Positions 8,814 through 18,281 of a stretch of DNA of 64,000 nt are shown in pieces. This stretch comes from Acinetobacter bereziniae LMG 1003 = CIP 70.12 (GTDB lineage Bacteria > Pseudomonadota > Gammaproteobacteria > Pseudomonadales > Moraxellaceae), in NCBI RefSeq assembly GCF_000368925.1, contig NZ_KB849756.1:1010271-1074270 (forward strand). The letters run 5' to 3'. The notes below the pieces were generated by a model. That model was not told the origin of the DNA. It searched no databases and saw only the letters and a program-made list of their open reading frames with translations. Positions within the stretch are counted from its first letter, which is position 1, and each line of letters starts with the position of its first letter. The position numbers and the translations under genes were made by a program.

Positions 8814-11662
8814 TATTTAGATTCTCCTGATTGATCAGCCACGATCGCTAAAGCGTCATTTACGAGCTGAGCTTGTTGTTTTGCATGCAAATATGGTGAG
8901 CCACATGCAGGTGCAGCTGAAGCTTCGCGTCCTGCATAGCTAATTTGAACTTGTAGACCAGATTTCATTACACCTTCATATAAACGAGGAGCAATGAACA
9001 ACCATGCGCCTTGGTTTTTCGGTTCTTCTTGACACCAAACGAGTTCTTTCACGTTTGGATAAGTAGCAAGAACTTCTGCAAGACGTTTTTCTGGGTACGG
9101 ATATAACTGTTCAACACGTACAACTGCAATGTTCAAGTTTTCTTCACGACGTTTTTCAAGTAAGTCGTAATAAACTTTACCACCACAAAGTACAACACGT
9201 GTTACATCTTGTTTGTTGATTTGATCCACTTCATCAATCACAGTCTGGAACGTACCAGTTGCAAGCTCATCTAAAGTAGATGTTGCAAGTTTGTGACGAA
9301 GTAATGATTTAGGCGAAGTCACAATCAACGGTTTACGGATTGGACGTACCGCTTGACGACGCATTGCATGGAAAATCTGTGCAGGTGTTGTTGGTGTAAT
9401 CACTTGCATGTTTTCTTCAGCACATAACTGTAAGAAACGTTCAAGACGTGCAGATGAATGCTCTGGACCTTGACCTTCGAAACCATGTGGAAGAAGAAGT
9501 GTTAAACCACAAACACGCTCCCATTTGGTTTCACCAGATGAGATAAATTGGTCAATTACCACTTGCGCACAGTTTGCAAAGTCACCGAACTGAGCTTCCC
9601 AAATCACTAAGCTTTTTGGCAATGTAGTTGCATAACCATATTCGAATGCAAGAACCGCCATTTCAGACAATAATGAGTCATAAATTGCAGTACGTGGCTG
9701 GTTTTCTTTGATATGACAAAGTGGGATGTAAACAGAACCATCAACTTGGTTATGTAGTTTTGCATGTCGGTGTGAGAATGTACCACGACCAACGTCTTCA
9801 CCTGTCAAACGAACCAAATAACCATCATCAAGAATAGAAGCATACGCTAGAGTTTCTGCTGCACCCCAGTTGAGTGGCATTTCACCTGTTTGCATTTTAA
9901 AGCGATCATCAATTACTTTTGAAACTTGGCGTTGCATCACGAAGCCTTCTGGAAGCTCACGCATTTTTGTACCAAGTTCTTTTAAACGCTCAATCGGGAA
10001 TGTTGTATCCCAATCATCGGTATAGTCATGACCAAGGTATGGTGTCCAATCAACAAACATTTTTTTGTTTGGCTCAAGCACCAATGCATTTGCAACGTGA
10101 TTTCCTGCTTCAAGATCTTCACGGTATTTTTCAACCATCGCATCAGCAGATGCACGGTCTAATACTTTTTCTTGTACCAATTGGTCAGCATAAAGCGTAC
10201 GGGTCGTCGGCTTTTTGCTAATAACTTGATACATCATCGGTTGAGTTGCTGCTGGCTCATCTGCTTCGTTGTGTCCACGACGACGGTAACAGAACATGTC
10301 AATCACAACATCTTTACGGAATGTATGACGGAAATCATGTGCCAATTGAGAAACAAACAATACTGCTTCAGGATCATCACCATTGACATGGAAGATCGGT
10401 GCCTGAATCATTTTAGCGATATCAGTACAGTATTCTGTTGAACGCGCATCACGTGGATCAGAGGTTGTGAAACCCACTTGGTTGTTCACTACAATGTGAA
10501 CTGTACCACCTACGGTATAACCACGAGTTTGTGACATTTGGAAGGTTTCTTGGTTGACACCTTGACCTGCAAATGCAGCATCACCGTGAACAATCACTGG
10601 CAATACGTCATCACCACCAATGTCTTTACGACGGACTTGGCGAGCACGTACAGAACCTTCAACAACAGGTCCAACGATTTCTAAATGTGATGGGTTAAAT
10701 GCCAAAGCCAAGTGAACTTCACCACCAGGTGTCATTACATTTGAAGAGAAACCTTGATGGTATTTTACGTCGCCTGAACCTTTTTTATTCAGTGCTTTAC
10801 CTTCAAACTCACCAAATAAATCAGCAGGGTTTTTACCCATGATATTGACAAGTAAGTTTAAACGACCACGGTGAGGCATACCAATAACGACTTCTTTACA
10901 ACCTACAGAACCTGCACGTTGAATCAGTTCGTTTACCATAGGAATGAAAGATTCACCACCTTCCACACCGAAACGCTTAGCACCAACATATTTATTGCCA
11001 AGGAATTTTTCTAAACCTTCAGCCGCTGTTAAGCGTTCAAGTACATGTTTCTTTTGATCTGCTGAAAAGCCAAATTGACCACGCGCACTTTCAAGGCGTT
11101 GTTGAATCCAACGTTTTTCTTTTGTGTCAACGATGTGCATATATTCTACACCAATAGAAGCACAATACGTCGCTTCCATTGCGTTAACCATTTCACCTAA
11201 AGTGGCTTCAGTTTTACCAATCGCCAAGTTACCCGCATTAAAAACCGTATCTAAATCAGACTTGGTTAAACCATGGGCAGCAAGGTCTAAATCAGGCACG
11301 TCTTCGCGTTTAGCCAAACCAAGTGGATCAAGTTTTGCTTTTTGATGACCACGGTTACGATATGCTGCAATCAGTTGCAATACACCGATTTGACGACGTT
11401 CATGCTCAGTACTTACTTCGCTTTGAACCACTGGCTGAACACGACTTGAATTACGACCTAATAATAAGAATTGCTCACGAATATTTCCGTGTGGTTGGTC
11501 GCCTTTAGGGAATTTATCGAAATATTGACGCCAATCCTCACCTACTGAGGTTGGAGAAGAAAGGTACTGTTCGTAAAGCTCTTCAATATACGCTGCGCTG
11601 TCAGCGGAAAGTTCAGTATCAAGACGCAATGCGTCAGCAACTTCTTGCATTTGTGGACCCAT
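8813..11662 (-). CDS. sucA: 2-oxoglutarate dehydrogenase E1 component
   Basis: Thiamine-diphosphate E1 subunit that decarboxylates 2-oxoglutarate and succinylates SucB lipoyl groups. It has 949 residues. The N-terminal E2/E3-contacting region is SADSAAYIEELYEQYL. The ThDP/Mg site runs through HGDAAFAGQGVNQETFQMSQ and VVNNQVGFTT, and the transketolase-like half includes HGFEGQGPEHSSARLERFLQ. ATG 11662 has AGGA almost touching it. The in-frame ATG at 11650 (MQEVADAL) gives a more usual N-terminus, so the start is unsure by four residues. It is the first gene of sucAB-lpd and has a structured leader upstream. Confidence 0.97.
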   Translation of the reverse strand: MGPQMQEVADALRLDTELSADSAAYIEELYEQYLSSPTSVGEDWRQYFDKFPKGDQPHGNIREQFLLLGRNSSRVQPVVQSEVSTEHERRQIGVLQLIAAYRNRGHQKAKLDPLGLAKREDVPDLDLAAHGLTKSDLDTVFNAGNLAIGKTEATLGEMVNAMEATYCASIGVEYMHIVDTKEKRWIQQRLESARGQFGFSADQKKHVLERLTAAEGLEKFLGNKYVGAKRFGVEGGESFIPMVNELIQRAGSVGCKEVVIGMPHRGRLNLLVNIMGKNPADLFGEFEGKALNKKGSGDVKYHQGFSSNVMTPGGEVHLALAFNPSHLEIVGPVVEGSVRARQVRRKDIGGDDVLPVIVHGDAAFAGQGVNQETFQMSQTRGYTVGGTVHIVVNNQVGFTTSDPRDARSTEYCTDIAKMIQAPIFHVNGDDPEAVLFVSQLAHDFRHTFRKDVVIDMFCYRRRGHNEADEPAATQPMMYQVISKKPTTRTLYADQLVQEKVLDRASADAMVEKYREDLEAGNHVANALVLEPNKKMFVDWTPYLGHDYTDDWDTTFPIERLKELGTKMRELPEGFVMQRQVSKVIDDRFKMQTGEMPLNWGAAETLAYASILDDGYLVRLTGEDVGRGTFSHRHAKLHNQVDGSVYIPLCHIKENQPRTAIYDSLLSEMAVLAFEYGYATTLPKSLVIWEAQFGDFANCAQVVIDQFISSGETKWERVCGLTLLLPHGFEGQGPEHSSARLERFLQLCAEENMQVITPTTPAQIFHAMRRQAVRPIRKPLIVTSPKSLLRHKLATSTLDELATGTFQTVIDEVDQINKQDVTRVVLCGGKVYYDLLEKRREENLNIAVVRVEQLYPYPEKRLAEVLATYPNVKELVWCQEEPKNQGAWLFIAPRLYEGVMKSGLQVQISYAGREASAAPACGSPYLHAKQQAQLVNDALAIVADQSGESK

Positions 11663-11684
11663 TTCCTATTGCAAAAACATTAGA

Positions 11685-11704
11685 GGGTGCTTTTTAAGCA
11701 CTCC
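11685..11704 (-). promoter_or_regulatory. Hairpin just upstream of the sucA ribosome site
   Basis: On the sense strand GG-AGTGCTT-AAAA-AGCAC-CC type arms fold into a stem of about 8 bp with one bulged base. It ends roughly 20 bases before the sucA start. It could affect ribosome access; no T run follows, so it is not a terminator. Confidence 0.4.
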
Positions 11705-11765
11705 CATGATTGATAATGCCAAATCGGTAAATTGACATTCACCCATCAGGTACTAATGACCATGG

Positions 11766-11816
11766 GGCGTTATAAACATTAGCTTATTACTAATGCATAC
11801 AATGAATCATAACGCC
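11766..11816 (-). promoter_or_regulatory. Nested stem-loop in the sucA leader
   Basis: The outer 8-bp arms ggcgttat (11766-11773) and ataacgcc (11809-11816) match perfectly. They enclose an inner 6-bp stem cattag (11777-11782)/ctaatg (11790-11795). The element lies 105-155 bases before sucA. Structured sucA leaders (sucA, sucA-II motifs) are known in other proteobacteria. I cannot say from memory that this one belongs to them. Confidence 0.5.
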
Positions 11817-12231
11817 TTCATTGGCATCATCACTCACTTATATACTCAACCGAGGCTGAGCAATTTTTTGCAAATCGACTTAGAAAAAACAAAAGACTTT
11901 TTGCTTTTTCTAAAGCGGTTCTAAACGGCATCTATAAAAAAGATTTATAAACCGATCTGAGTCACACTTATGTTGAAAAAATGTACCAAAAACAAAGTCA
12001 CTTTTTCACATATAGTGGTTTGTTAAATCGTAACATGATCTGCCACTTCAATTGATTTTTTTGACACATACCATCTATAAATTAGCGAAATACATACAAG
12101 AAATAATCAATTATTATCCCTCCATTTATATCGGGTCAGTTGTTCTGTTTTCAACGCTTTTATCGCAAATCATCACAATAAAAAACAACATTCTCCTTTC
12201 CTGCTCTCTCCTCAATGAATTTGCATAAAAA

Positions 12232-12262
12232 AAAGAGCGCACATCTAGGATGTGCGCTCTTT
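12232..12262 (-). terminator. Strong intrinsic terminator after sdhB
   Basis: A perfect 14-bp stem aaagagcgcacatc/gatgtgcgctcttt with loop tag. On the minus strand it is followed by a run of eight T. It ends the sdhCDAB transcript before sucA. Confidence 0.93.
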
Positions 12263-12274
12263 ATTGACGTCGTA

Positions 12275-12985
12275 TTAACCTGCTTGGTCAAGCAACATGC
12301 TACGGATATGACCGATTGCTTTTGTTGGGTTTAAACCTTTAGGGCATACAGATACGCAGTTCATGATTCCTTTACAACGGAACAATGAGAATGGGTCATC
12401 AAGACGTGATAAACGGTCTTGAGTTGCTGTATCACGAGAGTCAATGATAAAGCGATACGCATTCAATAATGCTGAAGGACCCAAGAATTTATCCGGGTTC
12501 CACCAGAATGATGGGCATGAAGTTGAACAACATGCACAAAGAATACATTCATACAAACCATTTAAGTGTTCACGCTCTTCTGGAGATTGTAAACGCTCTT
12601 TAGGTGGCGCAGGTTGGTTATTGATCAGGAATGGCTGAATTTTGTCATACTGATCGTAGAACTGATTCATATCCACAACTAAATCTTTAACCACTGGCAA
12701 ACCAGGTAATGGACGAATGACGATTTTTTCAGGTAAATCGTTCAAGTTCCATAAGCAAGCAAGACCGTTTTTACCATTGATGTTCACACCATCAGAACCG
12801 CAAATACCTTCGCGGCAAGAACGACGGAATGTCAATGATTCGTCTTGAACTTTCAATGCTAGAAGTGCATCAAGCAACATACGATGCTTATCTGTCAACT
12901 CTAGTTTAAAAGTTTGCATATACGGCGCTTTATCCTTATCAGGATCATAGCGGTAGATTTCGAACGTACGAGTACCTCTACTCAT
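12275..12985 (-). CDS. sdhB: Succinate dehydrogenase iron-sulfur subunit
   Basis: Passes electrons from the SdhA flavin to ubiquinone through three Fe-S centres on the inner face of the membrane. It has 236 residues. The N-terminal 2Fe-2S ferredoxin domain has CREGICGSDGVNINGKNGLAC spread over about residues 58-78. The C-terminal domain has the 4Fe-4S and 3Fe-4S cysteines in CILCACCSTSCPS (about 147-159) and CKGIMNCVSVCPKGLNP (about 204-220). It follows sdhA by 14 bases and is last in sdhCDAB. Confidence 0.98.
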   Translation of the reverse strand: MSRGTRTFEIYRYDPDKDKAPYMQTFKLELTDKHRMLLDALLALKVQDESLTFRRSCREGICGSDGVNINGKNGLACLWNLNDLPEKIVIRPLPGLPVVKDLVVDMNQFYDQYDKIQPFLINNQPAPPKERLQSPEEREHLNGLYECILCACCSTSCPSFWWNPDKFLGPSALLNAYRFIIDSRDTATQDRLSRLDDPFSLFRCKGIMNCVSVCPKGLNPTKAIGHIRSMLLDQAG

Positions 12986-12999
12986 CTTATCTCTCCCGA

Positions 13000-14898
13000 T
13001 TAGAATGTACGTGGTTTAGGTTCAATTGGGTCTACAGACAATGGGCTGTAACGTACAGGTTTGTATTCAAGATGATTATCTGCTGAATACCATAACGTAT
13101 GTTTCATCCACTCATCATCACGGCGACCATATGAATAGTGCTCATCATCAGCAGGCAATTCATAATCCACAACTGTGTGTGCACCACGACATTCTTTACG
13201 CGCAGCAGCAGAAATCAAGGTTGCTTTTGCGACTTCATATAAGTTTTCAACTTCTAAAGCTTCAATACGTGCTGTATTAAATACTTTTGATTTGTCTTTC
13301 AAATGAATGTTACGTACACGTGGTTCAATCGCAAGGATTTGTTTAACACCCTCATCAAGCAATGCTTGAGTACGGAATACACCTGCGTGGTCTTGAACGA
13401 TGTCACGAATCGCATCTGCAACTTCTTGGGCATTTTCACCAGAAGTTGAATCATCTAAATGACGAATACGCTTCAAAGTGTTTTCAAGCACATCATTTGG
13501 AAGTGGTTGATAATCATCACCGTGGTGTTTTGTCACATAATCAATGATGTGCTCACCTGCAGCTTTACCGAATACAACCAAGTCAAGAAGTGAGTTAGTA
13601 CCCAGACGGTTTGCACCATGTACAGATACACATGAACATTCACCAATTGCATAGAACCCTTTTACAGGTACTGTGTAATTCATTGTGCCATTGGTTGTAT
13701 ATTCATTGGCTGCTTTATCAAATCCAGCATAGAAGCCTGGTTCATTTTTAGCTGCTTCAGGAATAACCACTTGACCATGAATATTCGTTGGAATACCACC
13801 CATTTGATAATGGATTGTTGGTACCACTGGAATAGGCTCTTTGGTAATATCCACGTTGGCAAATTTCTTACCAATTTCGAATACTGAAGGTAAACGTTTC
13901 ATGATCGTGTCCGCACCTAAGTGCGTCATATCAAGAAGAATATAGTCACCTTTAGGACCACAACCACGACCTTCTTTGATTTCTTGGTCCATTGAACGTG
14001 ATACAAAGTCACGTGGTGCCAAGTCTTTCAAAGTTGGTGCATAACGCTCCATGAACGGTTCGCCGTCTTTGTTACGAAGGATTGCACCTTCACCACGACA
14101 ACCTTCAGTCAACAATACACCCGCACCAGCAACACCCGTTGGGTGGAATTGCCAGAATTCCATATCTTGTAATGGAATACCAGCACGTGCAGCCATACCT
14201 AGACCATCACCCGTATTGATATAAGCATTGGTAGATGCTCGGTAAACACGACCAGCACCACCCGTAGCGAATAAAGTTGCTTTTGCTTGAAATACTGCAA
14301 TCTTGCCTGTTTCTTGGTCAATTGCAGTTACACCAAGTACATCACCTGCTTCGTTACGAATTAAATCCAATGCGATCCACTCAACAAAGAATTGAGTACC
14401 CATTTTCACATTGCTTTGATACAGCGTATGAAGAAGCGCATGACCTGTACGGTCAGCAGCAGCACATGCACGAGGAACTGGTTTTTCACCATAGTTCGCA
14501 GAGTGACCACCAAAGGGACGTTGATAAATTGTACCGTCAGCGTTACGGTCAAATGGCATACCTAGGTGTTCAAGTTCATAAACAACTTTAGGTGCTTCAC
14601 GACACATGAACTCGATTGCATCTTGGTCACCTAACCAGTCAGAACCTTTTACTGTGTCATAAAAGTGATAGTGCCAGTTATCATCTTGCATATTACCAAG
14701 TGATGCACCGATACCACCTTGTGCCGCAACAGTATGAGAACGTGTTGGGAATACTTTAGTTAGCACTGCAACTTTCAAACCTGCTTGAGCAAGTTGATAT
14801 GAAGCACGCATACCTGAACCACCACCACCAACGATGACTGCATCGAAGAACTGGCTTGGAATATTTGAATAATCTTCTTTAGGGGTTAAAGCGCCCAT
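13000..14898 (-). CDS. sdhA: Succinate dehydrogenase flavoprotein subunit
   Basis: Catalytic subunit that oxidises succinate to fumarate. It has 632 residues, somewhat longer than the 588 of E. coli. The FAD motif is AVIVGGGGSGMRASY (about 19-33), the covalent-FAD histidine is in TRSHTVAAQGGI, the substrate region is HPTGVAGAGVLLTEGCRGEG, and the capping region contains MTHLG. The N-terminal extension MGALTPKEDYSNIPSQF precedes the flavin fold. It is separated by 12 bases from sdhD and belongs to sdhCDAB. Confidence 0.98.
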   Translation of the reverse strand: MGALTPKEDYSNIPSQFFDAVIVGGGGSGMRASYQLAQAGLKVAVLTKVFPTRSHTVAAQGGIGASLGNMQDDNWHYHFYDTVKGSDWLGDQDAIEFMCREAPKVVYELEHLGMPFDRNADGTIYQRPFGGHSANYGEKPVPRACAAADRTGHALLHTLYQSNVKMGTQFFVEWIALDLIRNEAGDVLGVTAIDQETGKIAVFQAKATLFATGGAGRVYRASTNAYINTGDGLGMAARAGIPLQDMEFWQFHPTGVAGAGVLLTEGCRGEGAILRNKDGEPFMERYAPTLKDLAPRDFVSRSMDQEIKEGRGCGPKGDYILLDMTHLGADTIMKRLPSVFEIGKKFANVDITKEPIPVVPTIHYQMGGIPTNIHGQVVIPEAAKNEPGFYAGFDKAANEYTTNGTMNYTVPVKGFYAIGECSCVSVHGANRLGTNSLLDLVVFGKAAGEHIIDYVTKHHGDDYQPLPNDVLENTLKRIRHLDDSTSGENAQEVADAIRDIVQDHAGVFRTQALLDEGVKQILAIEPRVRNIHLKDKSKVFNTARIEALEVENLYEVAKATLISAAARKECRGAHTVVDYELPADDEHYSYGRRDDEWMKHTLWYSADNHLEYKPVRYSPLSVDPIEPKPRTF

Positions 14899-14910
14899 GA
14901 CATCTTCCTA

Positions 14911-15276
14911 TCAATTCGCCCAAAAAATCTGGATTGCCCAGATCGCATATGCAATTACAGCAATAATCACTGCTGAAGTTAACACGATGCGTAAACCTGA
15001 AGCTGAAGGCCCCATTTGACGAGTAGTCACATAGTCAGTGAATACTTGCCACATGCCAATCCAAGCATGCGCAACAAGAGATAAGACTGCCAATAAAGAT
15101 AAAATCTTCATTGGAAGTGTCATCATAAAGCCGAACCATTGCTCATAGTTAAATCCGCCATTGCACAGAATCCAACCTAATACCACAACAGTATAAACAG
15201 CTAGAACAACAGCACTTACGCGTTGGATATACCAATCACGAGAACCTGACCCCGTTAAACCTGTAGCACTTTTCAT
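14911..15276 (-). CDS. sdhD: Succinate dehydrogenase membrane anchor subunit
   Basis: Membrane anchor that helps bind haem b and ubiquinone. It has 121 residues from the ATG at 15276 (MKSATGLTGSGSRDWYIQR), which overlaps the sdhC stop by one base (TAATG). A frame extension to 15291 would overlap sdhC more and has no better ribosome site. Three membrane helices are visible (VVLAVYTVVVLGWIL, ILSLLAVLSLVAHAWIG, IVLTSAVIIAVIAYAIWA). HAWIGMWQVFTDYV holds the conserved haem/quinone-region residues. Confidence 0.95.
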   Translation of the reverse strand: MKSATGLTGSGSRDWYIQRVSAVVLAVYTVVVLGWILCNGGFNYEQWFGFMMTLPMKILSLLAVLSLVAHAWIGMWQVFTDYVTTRQMGPSASGLRIVLTSAVIIAVIAYAIWAIQIFWAN

Positions 15277-15674
15277 TAGAGAACAATCCATACGAATGAT
15301 GCGATAATTGCTATCACAGCCAAGATTAATGCAATAGTTGCTGCTACGCGACCACTTTGCAACTCTTCAGCAAAACCTAGGTCAGCAAGTAGATGCTTAA
15401 TACCCATAATGAAATGGAATAATAAACCAGCGACAAATACCCATACGATGAAGCGTACAACGAAGCCACCAAAGATTGCTTGAACTTGAGCAAAACCTTC
15501 AGGCGAAGACAAAGACTTGTCTAAAAGCCACAAAAGTACCGGTACGAGTAAAAATACGATGACACCTGAAAGACGGTGTAGAATTGATGCAATAGCCACA
15601 GGGGATTTTAAGTTTACATCTAAAACTTGACCCATGGACAAATTGACAGGTCTGTTGCTTTTCACAGCGGGCAT
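15276..15674 (-). CDS. sdhC: Succinate dehydrogenase cytochrome b556 subunit
   Basis: Haem-binding membrane subunit of complex II, 132 residues. It has the SdhC signature RPVNLSMGQ..SPVAIASILHRLSG near residues 8-38. There are three membrane helices, and the haem-ligand histidine lies in HFIMGIKHLLADLG (about residues 84-97). It is the first gene of sdhCDAB. AGG lies immediately before the ATG at 15674, an unusually short spacing, so the exact start is less certain than the identity. Confidence 0.95.
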   Translation of the reverse strand: MPAVKSNRPVNLSMGQVLDVNLKSPVAIASILHRLSGVIVFLLVPVLLWLLDKSLSSPEGFAQVQAIFGGFVVRFIVWVFVAGLLFHFIMGIKHLLADLGFAEELQSGRVAATIALILAVIAIIASFVWIVL

Positions 15675-15736
15675 CCTGTAAGTAAAAACTCCATCCGGAG
15701 TTTGTTGGAATTAATTCGAAGGAAAGCTAGCATTGT

Positions 15737-15756
15737 CAGACAAGTTAAATTGTCTG
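15737..15756 (-). promoter_or_regulatory. Palindrome in the sdhC leader
   Basis: Perfect 7-bp arms cagacaa (15737-15743) and ttgtctg (15750-15756) with a 6-base spacer. They lie just downstream of the predicted sdhC start point. It could be an operator or an RNA hairpin. Confidence 0.45.
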
Positions 15757-15774
15757 AACTTTAAACGACACTGA

Positions 15775-15803
15775 ATTATAAAACGTGAACAGTCAAATTA
15801 CAA
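15775..15803 (-). promoter_or_regulatory. sdhC promoter
   Basis: On the minus strand TTGTAA (15803-15798), 17 bases, then a perfect TATAAT (15780-15775). Transcription would start near 15768 and leave a leader of about 90 bases before sdhC. Confidence 0.6.
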
Positions 15804-16743
15804 ACTGTCGGAATTGGCTTTTTCTTTAAAAAACACTCAAATAAGAATCATTTACATTCATTTGTAAGCTTATATCAATATTTTAAATCAAGCATTTAGC
15901 GCTATCCCTTTATTTTTTATGATTTTTAAACATAATACTTTTCGACATCATAATGGTGGATATTATTTTCATAAATTTAGACTAAAGCACAACAATACGG
16001 ACAAAAGCGTCCTCTCCTACCCTTATCCTAGAATTTTAAATTCTGTATTCAATTTAACCCTATACAGATACCCATTATGTCGCTTCTAAATATCGCTTTA
16101 TTTTCATTTTTAATGGTCATTATTTTATTCTGTGATTTAATTTAAAGCTTTACAATAAGAAAGAACGACTTAGTTTGTGAATAATTCAATTTTGACTGCT
16201 CAATATTGCGCACATTTGCTTGTTTTAACAACATGTAAAACCTGATTTAACGGTTGTTTTGGGTGTTTTTTGTACCAAAAACTAGATTGCAAAAACTATT
16301 TTTTAATCAATTAAGCACTAAAATGAAAATAAATATTTCATCATTTCATTTGGATGCTTTTCATACTGCCATTACATTAAAAGCTATGTAAGTCGTGAAA
16401 TTTAGAAGTTTTTAAAACATGGAATCTAAGGAATTTGGCTTACAAAAACATCAAAATATTGGTCTAAAATGCCATTTCCTGTCTAGCAATCCTAATTATT
16501 TTTCTGCACCTAACTCTGAATTTACCTTATTATACTGACCGACTCTGAAATTTGATGCTCAATCTAACTGGTTAAAGTTGGACTAACTGTAGATGAAAAC
16601 ATGACTTTTTCATCCATAAGTATAATTGACAAAATTTCAGTACTCACTAAGCTAAATAGCAATTTTTGATCCGTCTGACTTGTGCATTACAAGATGACTA
16701 AGCAAGTTAGATAAAATATCCACCAGGACAGGAGATCTATTGA

Positions 16744-18018
16744 ATGTCTGCAGCAACTGGCAAGAAAGCCGTTCTAGAGCTTGATGGCAAAAAAATTGAA
16801 TTACCAATTTACAGCGGCACATTGGGCCCAGATGTAATCGACGTTAAGGATGTGTTGGCTTCAGGTCACTTTACTTTTGATCCTGGTTTTATGGCGACAG
16901 CTTCTTGCGAGTCTAAAATCACTTTCATCGATGGTGATAAAGGCGTTCTTTTACACCGTGGCTATCCTATTGCTCAACTTGCGACTCAAGCTTCTTACTT
17001 AGAAACTTGCTATTTATTGTTAAGCGGTGAGCTTCCAACTGCTGAACAAAAATCAGACTTCGAAAACAAAGTCCGCAACCACACTATGGTTCATGACCAA
17101 GTAAGCCGTTTCTTCAATGGTTTCCGTCGTGATGCTCATCCAATGGCTGTGATGTGTGGTGTTGTTGGTGCGTTATCTGCGTTCTATCACAATGGTTTTG
17201 ACGTTGAAAACGTAGATCACCGTGAAATCACTGCAGTTCGTTTAGTTGCTAAAATTCCTACTTTAGCTGCTTGGACTTACAAATATACTATCGGTCAACC
17301 GTTCGTATATCCACGTAACGATTTAAGCTATGCTGAAAACTTCTTATACATGATGTTTGCTACTCCAGCAGATCGTGACTATAAAGTTAACCCTATTCTT
17401 GCTAAAGCAATGGACCGTATCTTTACGCTTCATGCTGACCATGAACAAAATGCCTCTACGTCTACAGTACGTTTAGCTGGTTCTACTGGTGCTAACCCTT
17501 ACGCTTGTATTGCTGCAGGTATTGCTGCGCTTTGGGGTCCTGCTCACGGTGGTGCAAACGAAGCAGTTCTTAAGATGCTTGATGAAATTGGCACTGTAGA
17601 AAACGTTGCGCCGTTCATGGAAAAAGTTAAAACTAAAGAAGTTAAACTTATGGGCTTCGGTCACCGAGTTTATAAAAACTTCGATCCACGTGCGAAAGTT
17701 ATGAAAGAGACTTGTGACGAAGTGTTAAGTGCACTTGGTATCAATGATCCACAACTTGCGCTTGCAATGGAACTTGAACGCATTGCGTTAAGCGACCCGT
17801 ACTTCATTGAACGTAAACTTTACCCGAACGTAGACTTCTATTCAGGTATCATCCTTAAAGCGATTGGTATCCCAACAGAAATGTTTACTGTAATCTTTGC
17901 GCTTGCACGTACTGTGGGTTGGATCAGCCACTGGTTAGAAATGCACAGCGGACCTTACAAGATCGGTCGTCCTCGTCAGCTTTATACTGGCGAAACTCAA
18001 CGCGATATCAAACGTTAA
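16744..18018 (+). CDS. gltA: Citrate synthase (type II)
   Basis: Condenses acetyl-CoA and oxaloacetate to citrate. It has 424 residues, the size of the hexameric, NADH-sensitive type II enzymes of Gram-negative bacteria. The N-terminal beta domain is residues 1-60. Catalytic histidines are in HADHEQNASTSTVR and GFGHRVYKNFDPRA, and the catalytic aspartate is in NVDFYSGI. The start is supported by AGGAG about 9 bases upstream. It is divergent from sdhCDAB and ends with its own terminator. Confidence 0.98.
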   Translation: MSAATGKKAVLELDGKKIELPIYSGTLGPDVIDVKDVLASGHFTFDPGFMATASCESKITFIDGDKGVLLHRGYPIAQLATQASYLETCYLLLSGELPTAEQKSDFENKVRNHTMVHDQVSRFFNGFRRDAHPMAVMCGVVGALSAFYHNGFDVENVDHREITAVRLVAKIPTLAAWTYKYTIGQPFVYPRNDLSYAENFLYMMFATPADRDYKVNPILAKAMDRIFTLHADHEQNASTSTVRLAGSTGANPYACIAAGIAALWGPAHGGANEAVLKMLDEIGTVENVAPFMEKVKTKEVKLMGFGHRVYKNFDPRAKVMKETCDEVLSALGINDPQLALAMELERIALSDPYFIERKLYPNVDFYSGIILKAIGIPTEMFTVIFALARTVGWISHWLEMHSGPYKIGRPRQLYTGETQRDIKR

Positions 18019-18046
18019 TTCGTTACGCGTTCAGATCGAACAAGAG

Positions 18047-18069
18047 ACCACCCTTTGGGGTGGTTTTTT
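18047..18069 (+). terminator. gltA terminator
   Basis: Stem accaccc/gggtggt (18047-18053, 18058-18064) with loop tttg and a T run. Confidence 0.9.
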
Positions 18070-18281
18070 ATTACATATTCATACCAGCTGGCACAATCTA
18101 TTTATTTTAAAATTCTTTTAAAAATCAAAATATAACAATATTAATAATAAGTATTGAAAGCTCAAATTCATATGTTCTCGATAAAACTTACAAATCACTA
18201 CTTTATAAAACATCCAACCAATAACTTTATTTTATATATTGTTTAAAAATTTTTAATCATACATTTTCAAAGGAATTGAAG

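Larger units (their letters stand above)
11663..12231. other. sucA promoter and leader region
   Basis: About 570 bases between the sdhB terminator and sucA. The half nearer sucA carries two hairpins, described separately. The rest is AT-rich and must hold the sucA promoter, but I could not fix convincing -35/-10 boxes. No coding frame was seen. Confidence 0.6.
15675..16743. other. Divergent sdhC-gltA control region
   Basis: About 1070 bases, very AT-rich, between divergent TCA transcripts. The sdhC side holds a good promoter and a leader palindrome, listed separately. The gltA side has several -10-like hexamers (for example tataat-like boxes near 16530 and 16700) but no single convincing promoter. 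No coding frame or RNA gene was seen. Its length suggests multiple regulators. Confidence 0.6.
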
